From the NCBI GenBank assembly GCA_016219375.1, contig JACRNC010000016.1, positions 282,006 to 346,005 of the forward strand: a DNA stretch of 64,000 nucleotides, in the 5' to 3' direction. This stretch comes from Burkholderiales bacterium (GTDB taxonomy: Bacteria; Pseudomonadota; Gammaproteobacteria; Burkholderiales; Burkholderiaceae_C). The notes under the pieces are model-generated. The model saw only the letters and a list, made by a program, of their open reading frames with translations, ran no database searches and was not told where the DNA came from. Every line of letters begins with the position of its first letter. Position 1 is the first letter of the stretch. Position numbers and translations under genes: made by a program. Positions 1 through 7,955 of the stretch are shown one piece after another.

Positions 1-519
1 CAGTTCGAGCAGGCACTGCCGGGCTTGGACGGCAACCGCCTGTGGACCGCCCGCTGCGGCGGCGCCACGCGCGCGGCCAGCGTCTGCGCCGGCCTGGACG
101 AGCTGATCGCCCGCGGCGCGCAGCCGCACGACTGGGTGCTGGTGCACGACGCCGCGCGCTGCCTCATCACGCCGGCCCTCATCGACCGCCTCATCGACGC
201 CTGCTGGAAGGACGAGATCGGCGGCCTGCTGGCCCTGCCGCTGGCCGACACGCTCAAGGACGCCACGCCTGACGGCCGCGTTGCCGCCACGCTGGACCGC
301 AGCGGCAAGTGGGCCGCGCAGACGCCGCAGATGTTCCGCCTGGGCCTGCTGCGCCCGGCCCTGGCCCATGCCGGCGAGGGCGTCACCGACGAGGCCAGCG
401 CCATCGAGTCCCTGGGCCATGCGCCGCTGCTGGTGCGCGGCGCGCTGGACAACTTCAAGCTCACCTGGCCGGAGGACTTCGCTCTGGCCGAGCGGCTGCT
501 GCAGGTGCCGGGCCGCTGA
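1..519 (+). CDS. ispD: 2-C-methyl-D-erythritol 4-phosphate cytidylyltransferase, C-terminal part
   Basis: IspD joins CTP and methylerythritol phosphate to give CDP-methylerythritol, the third step of the MEP isoprenoid pathway in the cytosol. The frame is open from base 1 and ends with TGA at 517-519, so about 172 residues are visible; the family is about 230 long, and the N-terminal part with the glycine-rich CTP loop lies outside the window. Diagnostic segments seen are [22 protein letters not shown] and VTDEASAIE. The cytidine-recognition and dimer parts of the fold are therefore present. ispF, the gene for a later step of the pathway, follows after 59 bp on the same strand, a common arrangement that supports the call. 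Nothing suggests it is broken; the truncation is the window edge. Confidence 0.95.
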   Translation, partial: QFEQALPGLDGNRLWTARCGGATRAASVCAGLDELIARGAQPHDWVLVHDAARCLITPALIDRLIDACWKDEIGGLLALPLADTLKDATPDGRVAATLDRSGKWAAQTPQMFRLGLLRPALAHAGEGVTDEASAIESLGHAPLLVRGALDNFKLTWPEDFALAERLLQVPGR

Positions 520-578
520 GCGCTTCACCGCCTCGATCGTCCCCCGGCATTCCACCCGCGATCACCTCCATTCAGACC

Positions 579-1082
579 ATGACCACCCCTGTCGCCTCCT
601 GGCCCGCCCTGCGCATCGGCGAAGGCTGGGACACCCATGCCCTCATCACCGGCCGCCCGCTGATCCTGGGCGGCGTGACCATCCCGCACATCCACGGCCT
701 GCTCGGCCACTCGGATGCCGATGCGCTGCTGCATGCGCTGACCGATGCGCTGCTGGGCGCCGCCGGCCTGGGCGACATCGGCCGCCACTTCCCGGACACC
801 GATGCCGCCTTCAAGGGCGCCGACTCCGTCGTGCTGCTGCAGGAGGCCGCCCGCCGCGTGCGCGAGCAGGGCTGGTCCATCGTCAACGTGGACAGCACCA
901 TCGTCGCCCAGGCACCCAAGCTGGCGCCGCACATCCCGGCCATGCGGGTGCGCATTGCGCAGGCGCTGGGGCTGGAGGAAGCCGCAGTGAACGTGAAGGC
1001 CAAGACGGCCGAGAAGATGGGCCCGGTGGGCGAGGGCCGGGCCATCGAAGCCCGGGCGGTCTGCCTGCTGATGCGCAGCTGA
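579..1082 (+). CDS. ispF: 2-C-methyl-D-erythritol 2,4-cyclodiphosphate synthase
   Basis: IspF cyclises CDP-methylerythritol 2-phosphate to methylerythritol cyclodiphosphate with release of CMP. The product has 167 residues, the usual length. Visible family marks are GEGWDTHAL near the N-terminus (the Asp and His that bind the metal), [19 protein letters not shown] (third ligand His and the signature), [11 protein letters not shown], and a C-terminal [19 protein letters not shown] segment. The ATG at 579 gives the typical short N-terminus; an open frame extends further upstream inside ispD but would add residues foreign to the family. It most likely shares a transcript with ispD. The stop is 24 bp from the stop of the convergent envZ, with no clear terminator hairpin between them. 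Confidence 0.96.
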   Translation: MTTPVASWPALRIGEGWDTHALITGRPLILGGVTIPHIHGLLGHSDADALLHALTDALLGAAGLGDIGRHFPDTDAAFKGADSVVLLQEAARRVREQGWSIVNVDSTIVAQAPKLAPHIPAMRVRIAQALGLEEAAVNVKAKTAEKMGPVGEGRAIEARAVCLLMRS

Positions 1083-1106
1083 GGCCAGCCGCTGCGCCAG
1101 GCTGGC

Positions 1107-2438
1107 TCAGGCCTGCACCCGCTTGAGCCGGATGTAGGCCACCAGCCCGCCCTCGGCGGCGTTGGCGATCTCGAAGCGCCCGCCCATGCGGGCCACCGCC
1201 TTGTCCACGATGGCCAGGCCCAGGCCGGCGCCGGTGGCCGCCGTGCGCGCCGCATCCCCGCGGAAGAAGGGAACGGTGAGCTGGGCGAGCTTCTCCGGCG
1301 GCACGCCGGGGCCGTGGTCGCGCACGCTGAGCTGCACCCAGGTGTTGGACTTGGCGTAGCTCACCTCCACCTCGGCCACGCCGGTGCCGCGCGTGCGGCC
1401 ATAGCGGCGCGCGTTCTCGAACAGGTTGGCCAGCACCCGGCCGAGCTCGGTCGGGTCGGCCATCACGCAGGCGTCCACCGGCACGCGCGCGCTGATGCGG
1501 ATCTGGCTGGTGTCGCGGAAGGCGGCGATCTCCTTGTCCACCAGCGGCGCCACGTGCACCGGCACCAGCTTGACCTCGCCCGGGCGGGCGTAGTCCATGA
1601 ACTTGTCGATGATGGCGTCGAGCTGGTCGATGTCGGCGGCCATGTTGCGCTTGGCCTCCTCGTCGGTGATGCTCATCTCGGCTTCCAGCCGCATGCGCGC
1701 CAGCGGCGTGCGCAGGTCGTGCGAGATGCCGGCCAGCATCACCGCGCGGTCTTCCTCGATGCGCGCCAGCTCGCGCGCCATGCGGTTGAAGCCCTGGTTC
1801 ACCTCGCGGATCTCGCGGGTGAACATGGTCTCGTCGAGCTGCGAGTCGTATTCGCCCTCGCGGATGCGGCTGGCGGCAAACGACAGCTGCTTGAGCGGCC
1901 GGTTGATCAGCCCGGCAATGGCGGCGGAGCCCACCAGCGTGGCCAGCACGGCGATGCTGATCCAGATGAACCACGTTCGCCCGGTCAGCGGCTGCACGCG
2001 GCTGGGGTCGGCCTGCAGCCAGTAGTTGTCGTTCTCGATGACGAAGCCCACCCACAGCCCGGGCACGCCGTTGACGCTGCTGGCCACCACGGTGCTGGGG
2101 CCCAGGCGCGAGCGCAGCTCCGAGCCGATGGCGCGGGTGAAGCGGTTGACCTCGAAGGGCACCCACTTGTCCTTGGGCTCGCGCGGGGCCAGGCGCACCG
2201 ACTCCTGGTCGAAGATGGTCTTGATCAGCGTGACGCGGTTGATGCTGTCGGCATAGCGCAGCGCGGCGCGCGAGAGGTTGACCAGGCTGGCGATCTGCTG
2301 CGCCGCCTGCACCGCGCGCGGCTCGAAGTCCAGCGCGCGGAAGGTCTGCACCCAGGCGAAGATGCCCGCGCCCAGCAGCATGGCCAGCAGGATGAAGGTG
2401 CGCCAGAACAGGCTGAGCGCAAAGGGATTGCGAGGCAT
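1107..2438 (-). CDS. envZ: EnvZ-type sensor histidine kinase
   Basis: Inner-membrane osmosensor kinase that phosphorylates the response regulator encoded just upstream. The 443 residues show TM1 at about 12-31, a periplasmic domain to about 150, TM2 at about 155-178 and a HAMP linker. A HisKA box GISHDLRTPLARM follows with the phospho-acceptor His240. The HATPase domain shows the N box (LFENARRYGR), DHGPGVP and GAGLGLAIVDK. Order and length match EnvZ. The preceding OmpR gene ends at 2516, 77 bp upstream of this ATG, so both are probably co-transcribed. Substrate specificity is inferred from the very OmpR-like partner; ligand and target genes are not visible. Confidence 0.92.
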   Translation of the reverse strand: MPRNPFALSLFWRTFILLAMLLGAGIFAWVQTFRALDFEPRAVQAAQQIASLVNLSRAALRYADSINRVTLIKTIFDQESVRLAPREPKDKWVPFEVNRFTRAIGSELRSRLGPSTVVASSVNGVPGLWVGFVIENDNYWLQADPSRVQPLTGRTWFIWISIAVLATLVGSAAIAGLINRPLKQLSFAASRIREGEYDSQLDETMFTREIREVNQGFNRMARELARIEEDRAVMLAGISHDLRTPLARMRLEAEMSITDEEAKRNMAADIDQLDAIIDKFMDYARPGEVKLVPVHVAPLVDKEIAAFRDTSQIRISARVPVDACVMADPTELGRVLANLFENARRYGRTRGTGVAEVEVSYAKSNTWVQLSVRDHGPGVPPEKLAQLTVPFFRGDAARTAATGAGLGLAIVDKAVARMGGRFEIANAAEGGLVAYIRLKRVQA

Positions 2439-2515
2439 GGGCAGTCAGGCGCGACGGATCGGCGCATCAACAGGAAAAAGCCGCCGGCCGGCGGCTGGAG
2501 TGCAGGGCAGGGTGC

Positions 2516-3250
2516 TCAGCCGCCCGCCTCGTCGGGCACGAAGACATAGCCCACGCCCCACACCGTCTGGATGTAGCGCGGCTGGGACGGATCGGGCTCG
2601 ATCATCTTGCGCAGGCGCGAGATCTGCACGTCCAGGCTGCGGTCGAAGGGCTCGAACTCTCGTCCGCGGGCCAGCTGCGCCAGCTTGTCGCGGCTCAGCG
2701 GCTGGCGCGGGTGGCGCACCAGCGCCTTGAGCATGGAGAACTCGCCGGTGGTCAGCGAGATCTGCTCGCCGTTCTTGGTCAGCCGGCGCAGCGCCAGGTC
2801 GAACTCGAACGGCCCGAAGCTCACCGTCTGCGGCTCCTTGGCGGGAGCGCCCGGTGCTTCCATCGCCGGGCGGCGGCGCAGCACGGCATGCACGCGGGCC
2901 AGCAGCTCGCGGGGGTTGAAGGGCTTGGTCAGGTAGTCATCTGCGCCCACCTCCAGGCCGACGATGCGGTCCACGTCCTCCACCTTGGCCGTCAGCATGA
3001 TGATCGGCGTCTGGTCGTTGGCCGCGCGCAGCCGGCGGCAGATGGACAGGCCGTCCTCGCCGGGCAGCATGAGGTCCAGCACGATCAGGTCCACCGTCTC
3101 GCGGGTGAGCAGCCGGTTGAGCGCCTTGGCATCCTCGGCCAGCAGCACCTCGAAGCCCTCTTGGCTGAGATAGCGGCGCAGCAGGTCGCGGATGCGGGCA
3201 TCGTCGTCCACCACCAGGATGCGGTCGGTTCGGGCGTTGGGGGCGCTCAT
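2516..3250 (-). CDS. ompR: OmpR-type response regulator
   Basis: Winged-helix response regulator of the EnvZ/OmpR osmotic system. The 244-residue product has a receiver domain with the acidic pocket (VVDDD), the phospho-acceptor Asp59 in IVLDLMLPGEDGLSICRRL, and the conserved Lys in DDYLTKPFNPRELLARV. The linker is short and Ala/Pro-rich. The C-terminal trans_reg_C domain ends in RYIQTVWGVGYVFVP. The receiver is almost word for word OmpR. The start was set at 3250 because a GAGGAG ribosome-binding site lies just upstream and the receiver begins within ten residues; a longer frame would add a non-homologous Arg-rich stretch. envZ follows in the same operon. The 222-bp upstream region carries an inverted pair of TGTAACAA boxes, a plausible autoregulatory target. 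Confidence 0.94.
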   Translation of the reverse strand: MSAPNARTDRILVVDDDARIRDLLRRYLSQEGFEVLLAEDAKALNRLLTRETVDLIVLDLMLPGEDGLSICRRLRAANDQTPIIMLTAKVEDVDRIVGLEVGADDYLTKPFNPRELLARVHAVLRRRPAMEAPGAPAKEPQTVSFGPFEFDLALRRLTKNGEQISLTTGEFSMLKALVRHPRQPLSRDKLAQLARGREFEPFDRSLDVQISRLRKMIEPDPSQPRYIQTVWGVGYVFVPDEAGG

Positions 3251-3267
3251 GTCTGCTCCTCGTAATT

Positions 3268-3331
3268 TGTAACAACGGCCATTGTGGGCTGGTCGGCAAG
3301 CCCATTTCGGCAACCTTGACCGCTTGTTACA
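3268..3331. promoter_or_regulatory. Inverted TGTAACAA boxes upstream of ompR
   Basis: TGTAACAA at 3268-3275 and its exact reverse complement TTGTTACA at 3324-3331 flank 48 bp in front of the ompR start (3250, minus strand). The E. coli OmpR consensus contains a TGTAACA core, so these may be OmpR sites for autoregulation. They are AT-rich islands in very GC-rich DNA. Binding is inferred, not shown. Confidence 0.45.
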
Positions 3332-3493
3332 TATCTTGCGCCGGGCCGTCGGGCGCGCCGGGCCGGGGTTGCGGGCGGCTTGGCGAGCGGGCTTCTGCCG
3401 GCGCGGTAGGGCCATCTGCGGGCCTGCTGAAGCTGCCGGCCCCGGGCGCTAGCATGCGCCGGCGCACAGCCCGTGCGCCAGATGGAGACCCGC

Positions 3494-4204
3494 ATGCCCC
3501 TGATCCGCCCCGCGGCCTGCCTGGCCGTCCTGGCCTGCCTGGCCACGCCCGCCCTGCATGCGGCCGATGCGCCGCGCGACAACCTGGTCAACCTCTCCAG
3601 CAGCGCCACGCTGGAGGTGCCGCGCGACCAGATGACCGTGGTGCTCAGCGTCACCCGCGAGGGCGCCGAGGCCGCATCGGTGCAGGCTGCGCTCAAGCAG
3701 GTGCTCGACCAGGCCCTGGCCGAGGCGCGCCGCAGTGCGTCGCCCGGCGCCCTGGAGGTGCAGACCGGCGGCTTCTCGATGGGCCCGCGCTACAACCGCG
3801 ACGGCCGCATCAACGGCTGGCAGGGCAGCGCCGAGCTGATCCTGGAGGGCACCGACACCGCCCGCGTGGCGCAGCTGGCCGGGCGCCTGTCGCAGATGAA
3901 CGTCGCCAGCGTCAACTACGGCCTGTCGCGGCCCTTGCGCGAGAAGCACGAGGCCGACGTCACCCGCGAGGCCATCCAGCGTTTCCGCGCCCGCGCCGCC
4001 GACGTGGCCAAGGCCTTCGGCTTTTCCGGCTACACGCTGGGCGAGGTCAGCGTGCGCTCGGGCGAAAGCGGCCCGTCGCCCCTGCCGCGCATGGCCATGA
4101 CGATGGCCAAGGCGGCCGATGCCGAGTCCGCGCCGCTGCCGGTGGAGGCCGGCAAGGGCAGCATCACCGTCACCGTGTCGGGCAACGTGCTGCTGACGCG
4201 CTGA
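3494..4204 (+). CDS. SIMPL-domain (DUF541) periplasmic protein
   Basis: Secreted protein of the SIMPL/DUF541 family (E. coli YggE type), whose biochemical role is poorly defined; YggE has been linked to lower oxidative stress. The start at 3494 gives a clean signal peptide (about 23 residues, ending ALHA before ADAPRD) and has GGAGAC just upstream; ATG 3482 and GTG 3473 are in-frame alternatives. The mature part of about 210 residues covers the usual domain: LVNLSSSATLEVPRDQM at the start, a central GPRYNRDGRINGWQGSAELIL segment, then a long helix and SGESGPSPLPRMAM. It stands alone between divergent ompR and the radical SAM gene. Function remains unassigned. Confidence 0.82.
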   Translation: MPLIRPAACLAVLACLATPALHAADAPRDNLVNLSSSATLEVPRDQMTVVLSVTREGAEAASVQAALKQVLDQALAEARRSASPGALEVQTGGFSMGPRYNRDGRINGWQGSAELILEGTDTARVAQLAGRLSQMNVASVNYGLSRPLREKHEADVTREAIQRFRARAADVAKAFGFSGYTLGEVSVRSGESGPSPLPRMAMTMAKAADAESAPLPVEAGKGSITVTVSGNVLLTR

Positions 4205-4216
4205 GCACGCCCACCG

Positions 4217-4256
4217 CAGCTGATCCTTGCCGCTGATCCCCGCCGCTGAGCCCCGC
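4217..4256 (+). repeat. 13-14 bp degenerate tandem repeat in spacer
   Basis: Three copies of a CGCTGATCCCCGC-like unit: a 14-bp variant at 4217-4230, then 13-bp copies at 4231-4243 and 4244-4256 that differ at one base. The array fills most of the 56-bp spacer between the SIMPL gene and the GTG start of the radical SAM gene. It may have arisen by slippage; no regulatory role is evident. Confidence 0.7.
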
Positions 4257-4260
4257 GCCC

Positions 4261-6138
4261 GTGGAACTCCAACGCAAGCTCGCCATCCTGGCCGATGCGG
4301 CCAAGTACGACGCCTCGTGCGCCTCCAGCGGCAGCGACAAGCGGGATTCCTCGCGCGGCAAGGGCATCGGCTCCACCGAGGGCATGGGCATCTGCCACAG
4401 CTTCGCGCCGGACGGTCGCTGCATCTCGCTGCTCAAGGTGCTGCTGACCAACTTCTGCGTCTACGACTGCCTCTACTGCGTCAACCGCGTCAGCTCCAAC
4501 GTGCCGCGGGCGCGCTTCACGGTGGAGGAGGTGGTGCGGCTGACGCTGGACTTCTACCGCCGCAACTACATCGAGGGGCTGTTCCTCAGCTCCGGCATCG
4601 TGCGCAGCCCGGACCACACGATGGAGCAGCTGGTGGAGGTCGCGCGCCAGCTGCGCGTGGTGCATGACTTCCGCGGCTACATCCACCTCAAGACCATCCC
4701 GGATGCCAGCCCGGCGCTGCTCGCCCAGGCCGGCCGCTATGCCGACCGGCTGAGCATCAACGTCGAGCTGCCCACCGAGCAGGGCCTGCAGCAGCTGGCG
4801 CCGGAGAAGGACGGCCGCGCCATCCGCAGCTCGATGGCCCGGCTGCGCGGCCACATCGACGAGGCCAGGGAGGCCGCACGCGAGCAGGCGCGGCCGGTGG
4901 CCATCGTGCGGCGGGCGGGGCAGGGTGGAGCGGCAGCCTCTGCGTCGGTACAGGCATCGGTGCGGGCATCGGCACAGGCATCGGCAACCGCAGCGGCGGA
5001 TGCGCCGGCCCAGTCCCCGGCCCAGTCCCCGGCGTTATCGCCAGCCACCGCAGCTTCGCCCGCCGCCGCCTCGCCGGCTGCGTCGGACGGGGTTGCGGCG
5101 GGCGGCCGCGCTGCGCCCTCCCGGCCGGCCCGCGCCCGGCCACCGCGCTTTGCGCCTGGCGGCCAGAGCACGCAGATGATCGTCGGCGCAGACGGCGCGG
5201 ACGATCGCACCATCCTGCTGAGCAGCGCGCGCCTGTACGGCAGCTACCAGCTGCGCCGCGTCTACTACTCGGCCTTCAGCCCCATCCCCGATGCCTCCAA
5301 AGGCCTGCCGCTGAAGGCGCCGCCGCTGCTGCGCGAGCACCGGCTGTACCAAGCCGACTGGCTGATGCGCTTCTACGGCTTCGATGCCGACGAGATCGTG
5401 CCGCCGTCACCGCCCGCCGCCGCGGCCGCCGGGCAGCTCGACGCAGCCGGGGGCAGCGCCGCAGCCTTGCCTGCGTCCGACGCCGGCCCCACGGCCGGCA
5501 TGCTGGCCCTGGACATCGATCCCAAGCTGGCCTGGGCCCTGGCCCACCGCGAGCGCTTTCCGGTGGACCTCAACCGCGCCCCGCGCGAAATGCTGCTGCG
5601 CGTGCCCGGCCTGGGCGTCAAGACGGTGGACACGCTGATCCAGGCGCGCCGCGCCCGCCGCCTGCGCTGTGCCGACCTGCAGCGCCTGCGCGTCAGTCTG
5701 CGCAAGGTGCTGCCCTTCGTCGAGCTGGCCGACCACCATCCCCGCCGCGCGCTGGATGCCGCCGACCTGGCCGCCAGCCTGCGCCCGCAGCCGGTGCAGG
5801 GCGACCTGTTCGCCGGCTCGCCGGGCGAGTTGCCGGCTGCGGATCGCTCCCGGGCGTGCGTGCCGGCTGTGGCGCCGGCCTGGGCGGCCTCTGCGCCCGC
5901 GGTGCTGGTCGATGAGTGGCAGGACGAGCTGGCCGTGCCGCTGCCCCAGCCCGGCGCCTGTACGGCGGCGGACCTGAGCGCCGCAGCAGGCAACTGGCCC
6001 GGCGCGGTGCAGGGCTCGCCGTCGGCGCCCTTGCCAAGCGGCCCACCCGCCGAGCCGGCGGCCCCGGCTCCAGGCCGCACGCCCGCAGCCGTCGCCCGCG
6101 TCACGGATGCGCTGCCCGGCATGCCGATGGCCGGTTGA
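4261..6138 (+). CDS. Putative DNA modification/repair radical SAM protein (rSAM_link_UDG family)
   Basis: Radical SAM enzyme of the family regularly encoded beside a UDG-like protein; its substrate is unknown. The 4Fe-4S motif is Cys66-x3-Cys70-x2-Cys73 in NFCVYDCLYCVNR. Family-typical stretches are KLAILADAAKYDASCASSG at the N-terminus, GIVRSPDHTMEQLVEVARQL, SINVELPTEQGLQQLAPEK and VYYSAFSPIPDAS. A helix-hairpin-helix (VDLNRAPREMLLRVPGLGVK, about 437-456) suggests DNA binding. At 625 residues it is much longer than I expect for the family. An Ala/Ser/Pro-rich insert at about 217-302, a second low-complexity run at about 380-412 and a C-terminal tail after about 515 account for the excess. 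The start is GTG at 4261, set by the N-terminal family motif. Its stop is 5 bp before the next gene, so the two form an operon. Confidence 0.88.
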   Translation: MELQRKLAILADAAKYDASCASSGSDKRDSSRGKGIGSTEGMGICHSFAPDGRCISLLKVLLTNFCVYDCLYCVNRVSSNVPRARFTVEEVVRLTLDFYRRNYIEGLFLSSGIVRSPDHTMEQLVEVARQLRVVHDFRGYIHLKTIPDASPALLAQAGRYADRLSINVELPTEQGLQQLAPEKDGRAIRSSMARLRGHIDEAREAAREQARPVAIVRRAGQGGAAASASVQASVRASAQASATAAADAPAQSPAQSPALSPATAASPAAASPAASDGVAAGGRAAPSRPARARPPRFAPGGQSTQMIVGADGADDRTILLSSARLYGSYQLRRVYYSAFSPIPDASKGLPLKAPPLLREHRLYQADWLMRFYGFDADEIVPPSPPAAAAAGQLDAAGGSAAALPASDAGPTAGMLALDIDPKLAWALAHRERFPVDLNRAPREMLLRVPGLGVKTVDTLIQARRARRLRCADLQRLRVSLRKVLPFVELADHHPRRALDAADLAASLRPQPVQGDLFAGSPGELPAADRSRACVPAVAPAWAASAPAVLVDEWQDELAVPLPQPGACTAADLSAAAGNWPGAVQGSPSAPLPSGPPAEPAAPAPGRTPAAVARVTDALPGMPMAG

Positions 6139-6143
6139 CCGGC

Positions 6144-7925
6144 ATGGTGGACGACACCGATCTGTTCAGCATGGCCGCCGCGGCGGCGGCACCCGCGGCA
6201 GCCGCGGGATCAGCAGGGGCGCGCGCCTCGCAGGGTGAGACCCCCGGCAGGGTGACGGCCCATCTGCGCCATCCCACCGACCTGAACGGCTTTCGCGCCG
6301 AGGCGCGCCGGCTGCTCGCGGCCGGCATCGGGCCGCATCGGGTCGATTGGCTGGCAGGCGCCGAGGACGACGCTCACGGCGGCGAGCGGCCGCTCTGGCA
6401 GGGGGCAGCAGGCGAGGAACGCGGCAGCGGCAAGGACGCACAGGAGGTCGCACAGGAGGTCGCACAGGAAGGCGCACAGGAAGGCGCACAGGAGGCCCGG
6501 CAATCCCCGCAAGATATCGGCCCGGAACCCGAACGCAGCAACGGCGCGGGGGAACACCGCGAAGCCCCACCCGCGCCGCGCGTGCCGCCGGCCTTCCTCG
6601 CCCTGTGCCAGCGTGTGGTGCTCCACCGCGACCCGGCCCGCTGGGAGCTGCTCTACCGGCTGCTGTGGCGCCTGCAGCATGAGCCCGGCCTGCGCCACGA
6701 CCTGACCGACCCGGACTGGCTGCACGCCCGGCAACTGGCCCGCGACGTGCAGCGCGACCTGCACAAGATGAAGGCCTTCGTGCGCTTTCGCGAGCTGCCC
6801 GGCGCGGCCGAAGACGGCGGGCCGCTCTTCATCGCCTGGTTCGAGCCGGCGCACCGCATCGTGCAGGCCGTCGGGCCCTTCTTTGCCAGGCGCTTTGCCA
6901 ACATGCGCTGGGCCATCCTCACGCCCGACATCAGCCTGCACTGGGACGGCCGCACGCTGCACACCGGCCCGGCCGCGCGCAAGGACGACGTGCCAGCCGA
7001 CGACGCGGTGCAGGGCCTGTGGCTCACCTACTACGAGCACATCTTCAACCCCGCGCGGCTGAACCTGCGCGCCCTGGCACGCGAGATGCCCCGCCGCTAC
7101 TGGGCCGATCTGCCGGAAGCCCGCCTCATCGGCCCGCTGGCCGCACAGGCCGCCCGACGCAGCGACATCATGGTCCGCCAGGCTCCCACCGAACCACGCC
7201 GCGGCATGCGCCGCATGGTGCCTGCTAGCGCGGCTGAGGCAGACGATGCCGCGGCCGGCCCGCGCGCCGGCATGCCGGCTGAGCCGTCACCGGCTCACGC
7301 AACCGCAGCTCACGCACCGCCCGCAGGCCGTCCCGCCCCGTCGCTGGACACGCTGCGCCAGCAGGCTGCCCGCTGCCGCGACTGCCCGCTGTGGGAGCCG
7401 GCCACGCAGACGGTCTTCGGCGAAGGCGCGGCGCCCGCCCGCCTGATGCTGGTGGGCGAGCAGCCCGGCGACCAGGAGGACGTGCGCGGCCGGCCCTTTG
7501 TCGGCCCGGCGGGCAAGCTGCTGGACCGCGCGCTGGACGAGCTCGGCCTGGACCGCGATGCGCTCTACGTCACCAACGCCGTCAAGCACTTCAAGTACGA
7601 GCTGCGCGGCACCCGCCGCATCCACAAGACGCCCACCCAGCGCGAGGCCGCGGCCTGCCTGCACTGGCTGGAGTCCGAGATCGCCACCGTCGCCCCGCAG
7701 GCCATCGTCGCCCTGGGCGCCACCGCCGCCCGCTCATTGCTGGGCCGTGCGGTGTCGGTGACAGCCGAGCGCGGCCAGTGGCTTACCCGCCCCGACGGCC
7801 GCCCGGTGCTCATCACCCTGCATCCCTCGGCCCTGCTGCGCCTGCCGCATGAAGAACGCGATGCCGCCTATGCGCGCTGGCTGGAGGACTTGCAGCGGGC
7901 TGTGCAGCCGACGACCCGAGCCTGA
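6144..7925 (+). CDS. DUF4130 domain - UdgX-type uracil-DNA glycosylase fusion
   Basis: Two-part protein of 593 residues. After a short Ala-rich start, residues about 30-380 match the DUF4130 (SAM_7_link) type, with LLWRLQHEPG, VQRDLHKMKAFVRFRE, FIAWFEPAH, RRFANMRWAILTPD and LTYYEHIFNPARLNL. Residues about 400-590 form a family-4-like uracil-DNA glycosylase of UdgX type. It has GEQPGDQED (about 438), RRIHK with His494, and the HPSALLR motif near the C-terminus. In UdgX the His of the RRIH loop links covalently to the abasic sugar after uracil excision. A Cys pair in ARCRDCPLW could bind the Fe-S cluster. The linker at about 99-118 holds five AQE(V/G/A) repeats. ATG 6144 lies 5 bp after the radical SAM stop, so translation is probably coupled. 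The target lesion is unknown. Confidence 0.88.
   Translation: MVDDTDLFSMAAAAAAPAAAAGSAGARASQGETPGRVTAHLRHPTDLNGFRAEARRLLAAGIGPHRVDWLAGAEDDAHGGERPLWQGAAGEERGSGKDAQEVAQEVAQEGAQEGAQEARQSPQDIGPEPERSNGAGEHREAPPAPRVPPAFLALCQRVVLHRDPARWELLYRLLWRLQHEPGLRHDLTDPDWLHARQLARDVQRDLHKMKAFVRFRELPGAAEDGGPLFIAWFEPAHRIVQAVGPFFARRFANMRWAILTPDISLHWDGRTLHTGPAARKDDVPADDAVQGLWLTYYEHIFNPARLNLRALAREMPRRYWADLPEARLIGPLAAQAARRSDIMVRQAPTEPRRGMRRMVPASAAEADDAAAGPRAGMPAEPSPAHATAAHAPPAGRPAPSLDTLRQQAARCRDCPLWEPATQTVFGEGAAPARLMLVGEQPGDQEDVRGRPFVGPAGKLLDRALDELGLDRDALYVTNAVKHFKYELRGTRRIHKTPTQREAAACLHWLESEIATVAPQAIVALGATAARSLLGRAVSVTAERGQWLTRPDGRPVLITLHPSALLRLPHEERDAAYARWLEDLQRAVQPTTRA
6438..6497 (+). repeat. 12-bp tandem repeat, five copies, in coding DNA
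   Basis: Five in-frame 12-bp units (GCACAGGAGGTC twice, GCACAGGAAGGC twice, GCACAGGAGGCC once) encode AQEV, AQEV, AQEG, AQEG, AQEA in the linker inside the DUF4130 region. The unit length is a multiple of three, so copy-number changes would keep frame. Confidence 0.9.
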
Positions 7926-7955
7926 GCCCACACGCGGGCCCCGGGCCGCCTTGCC

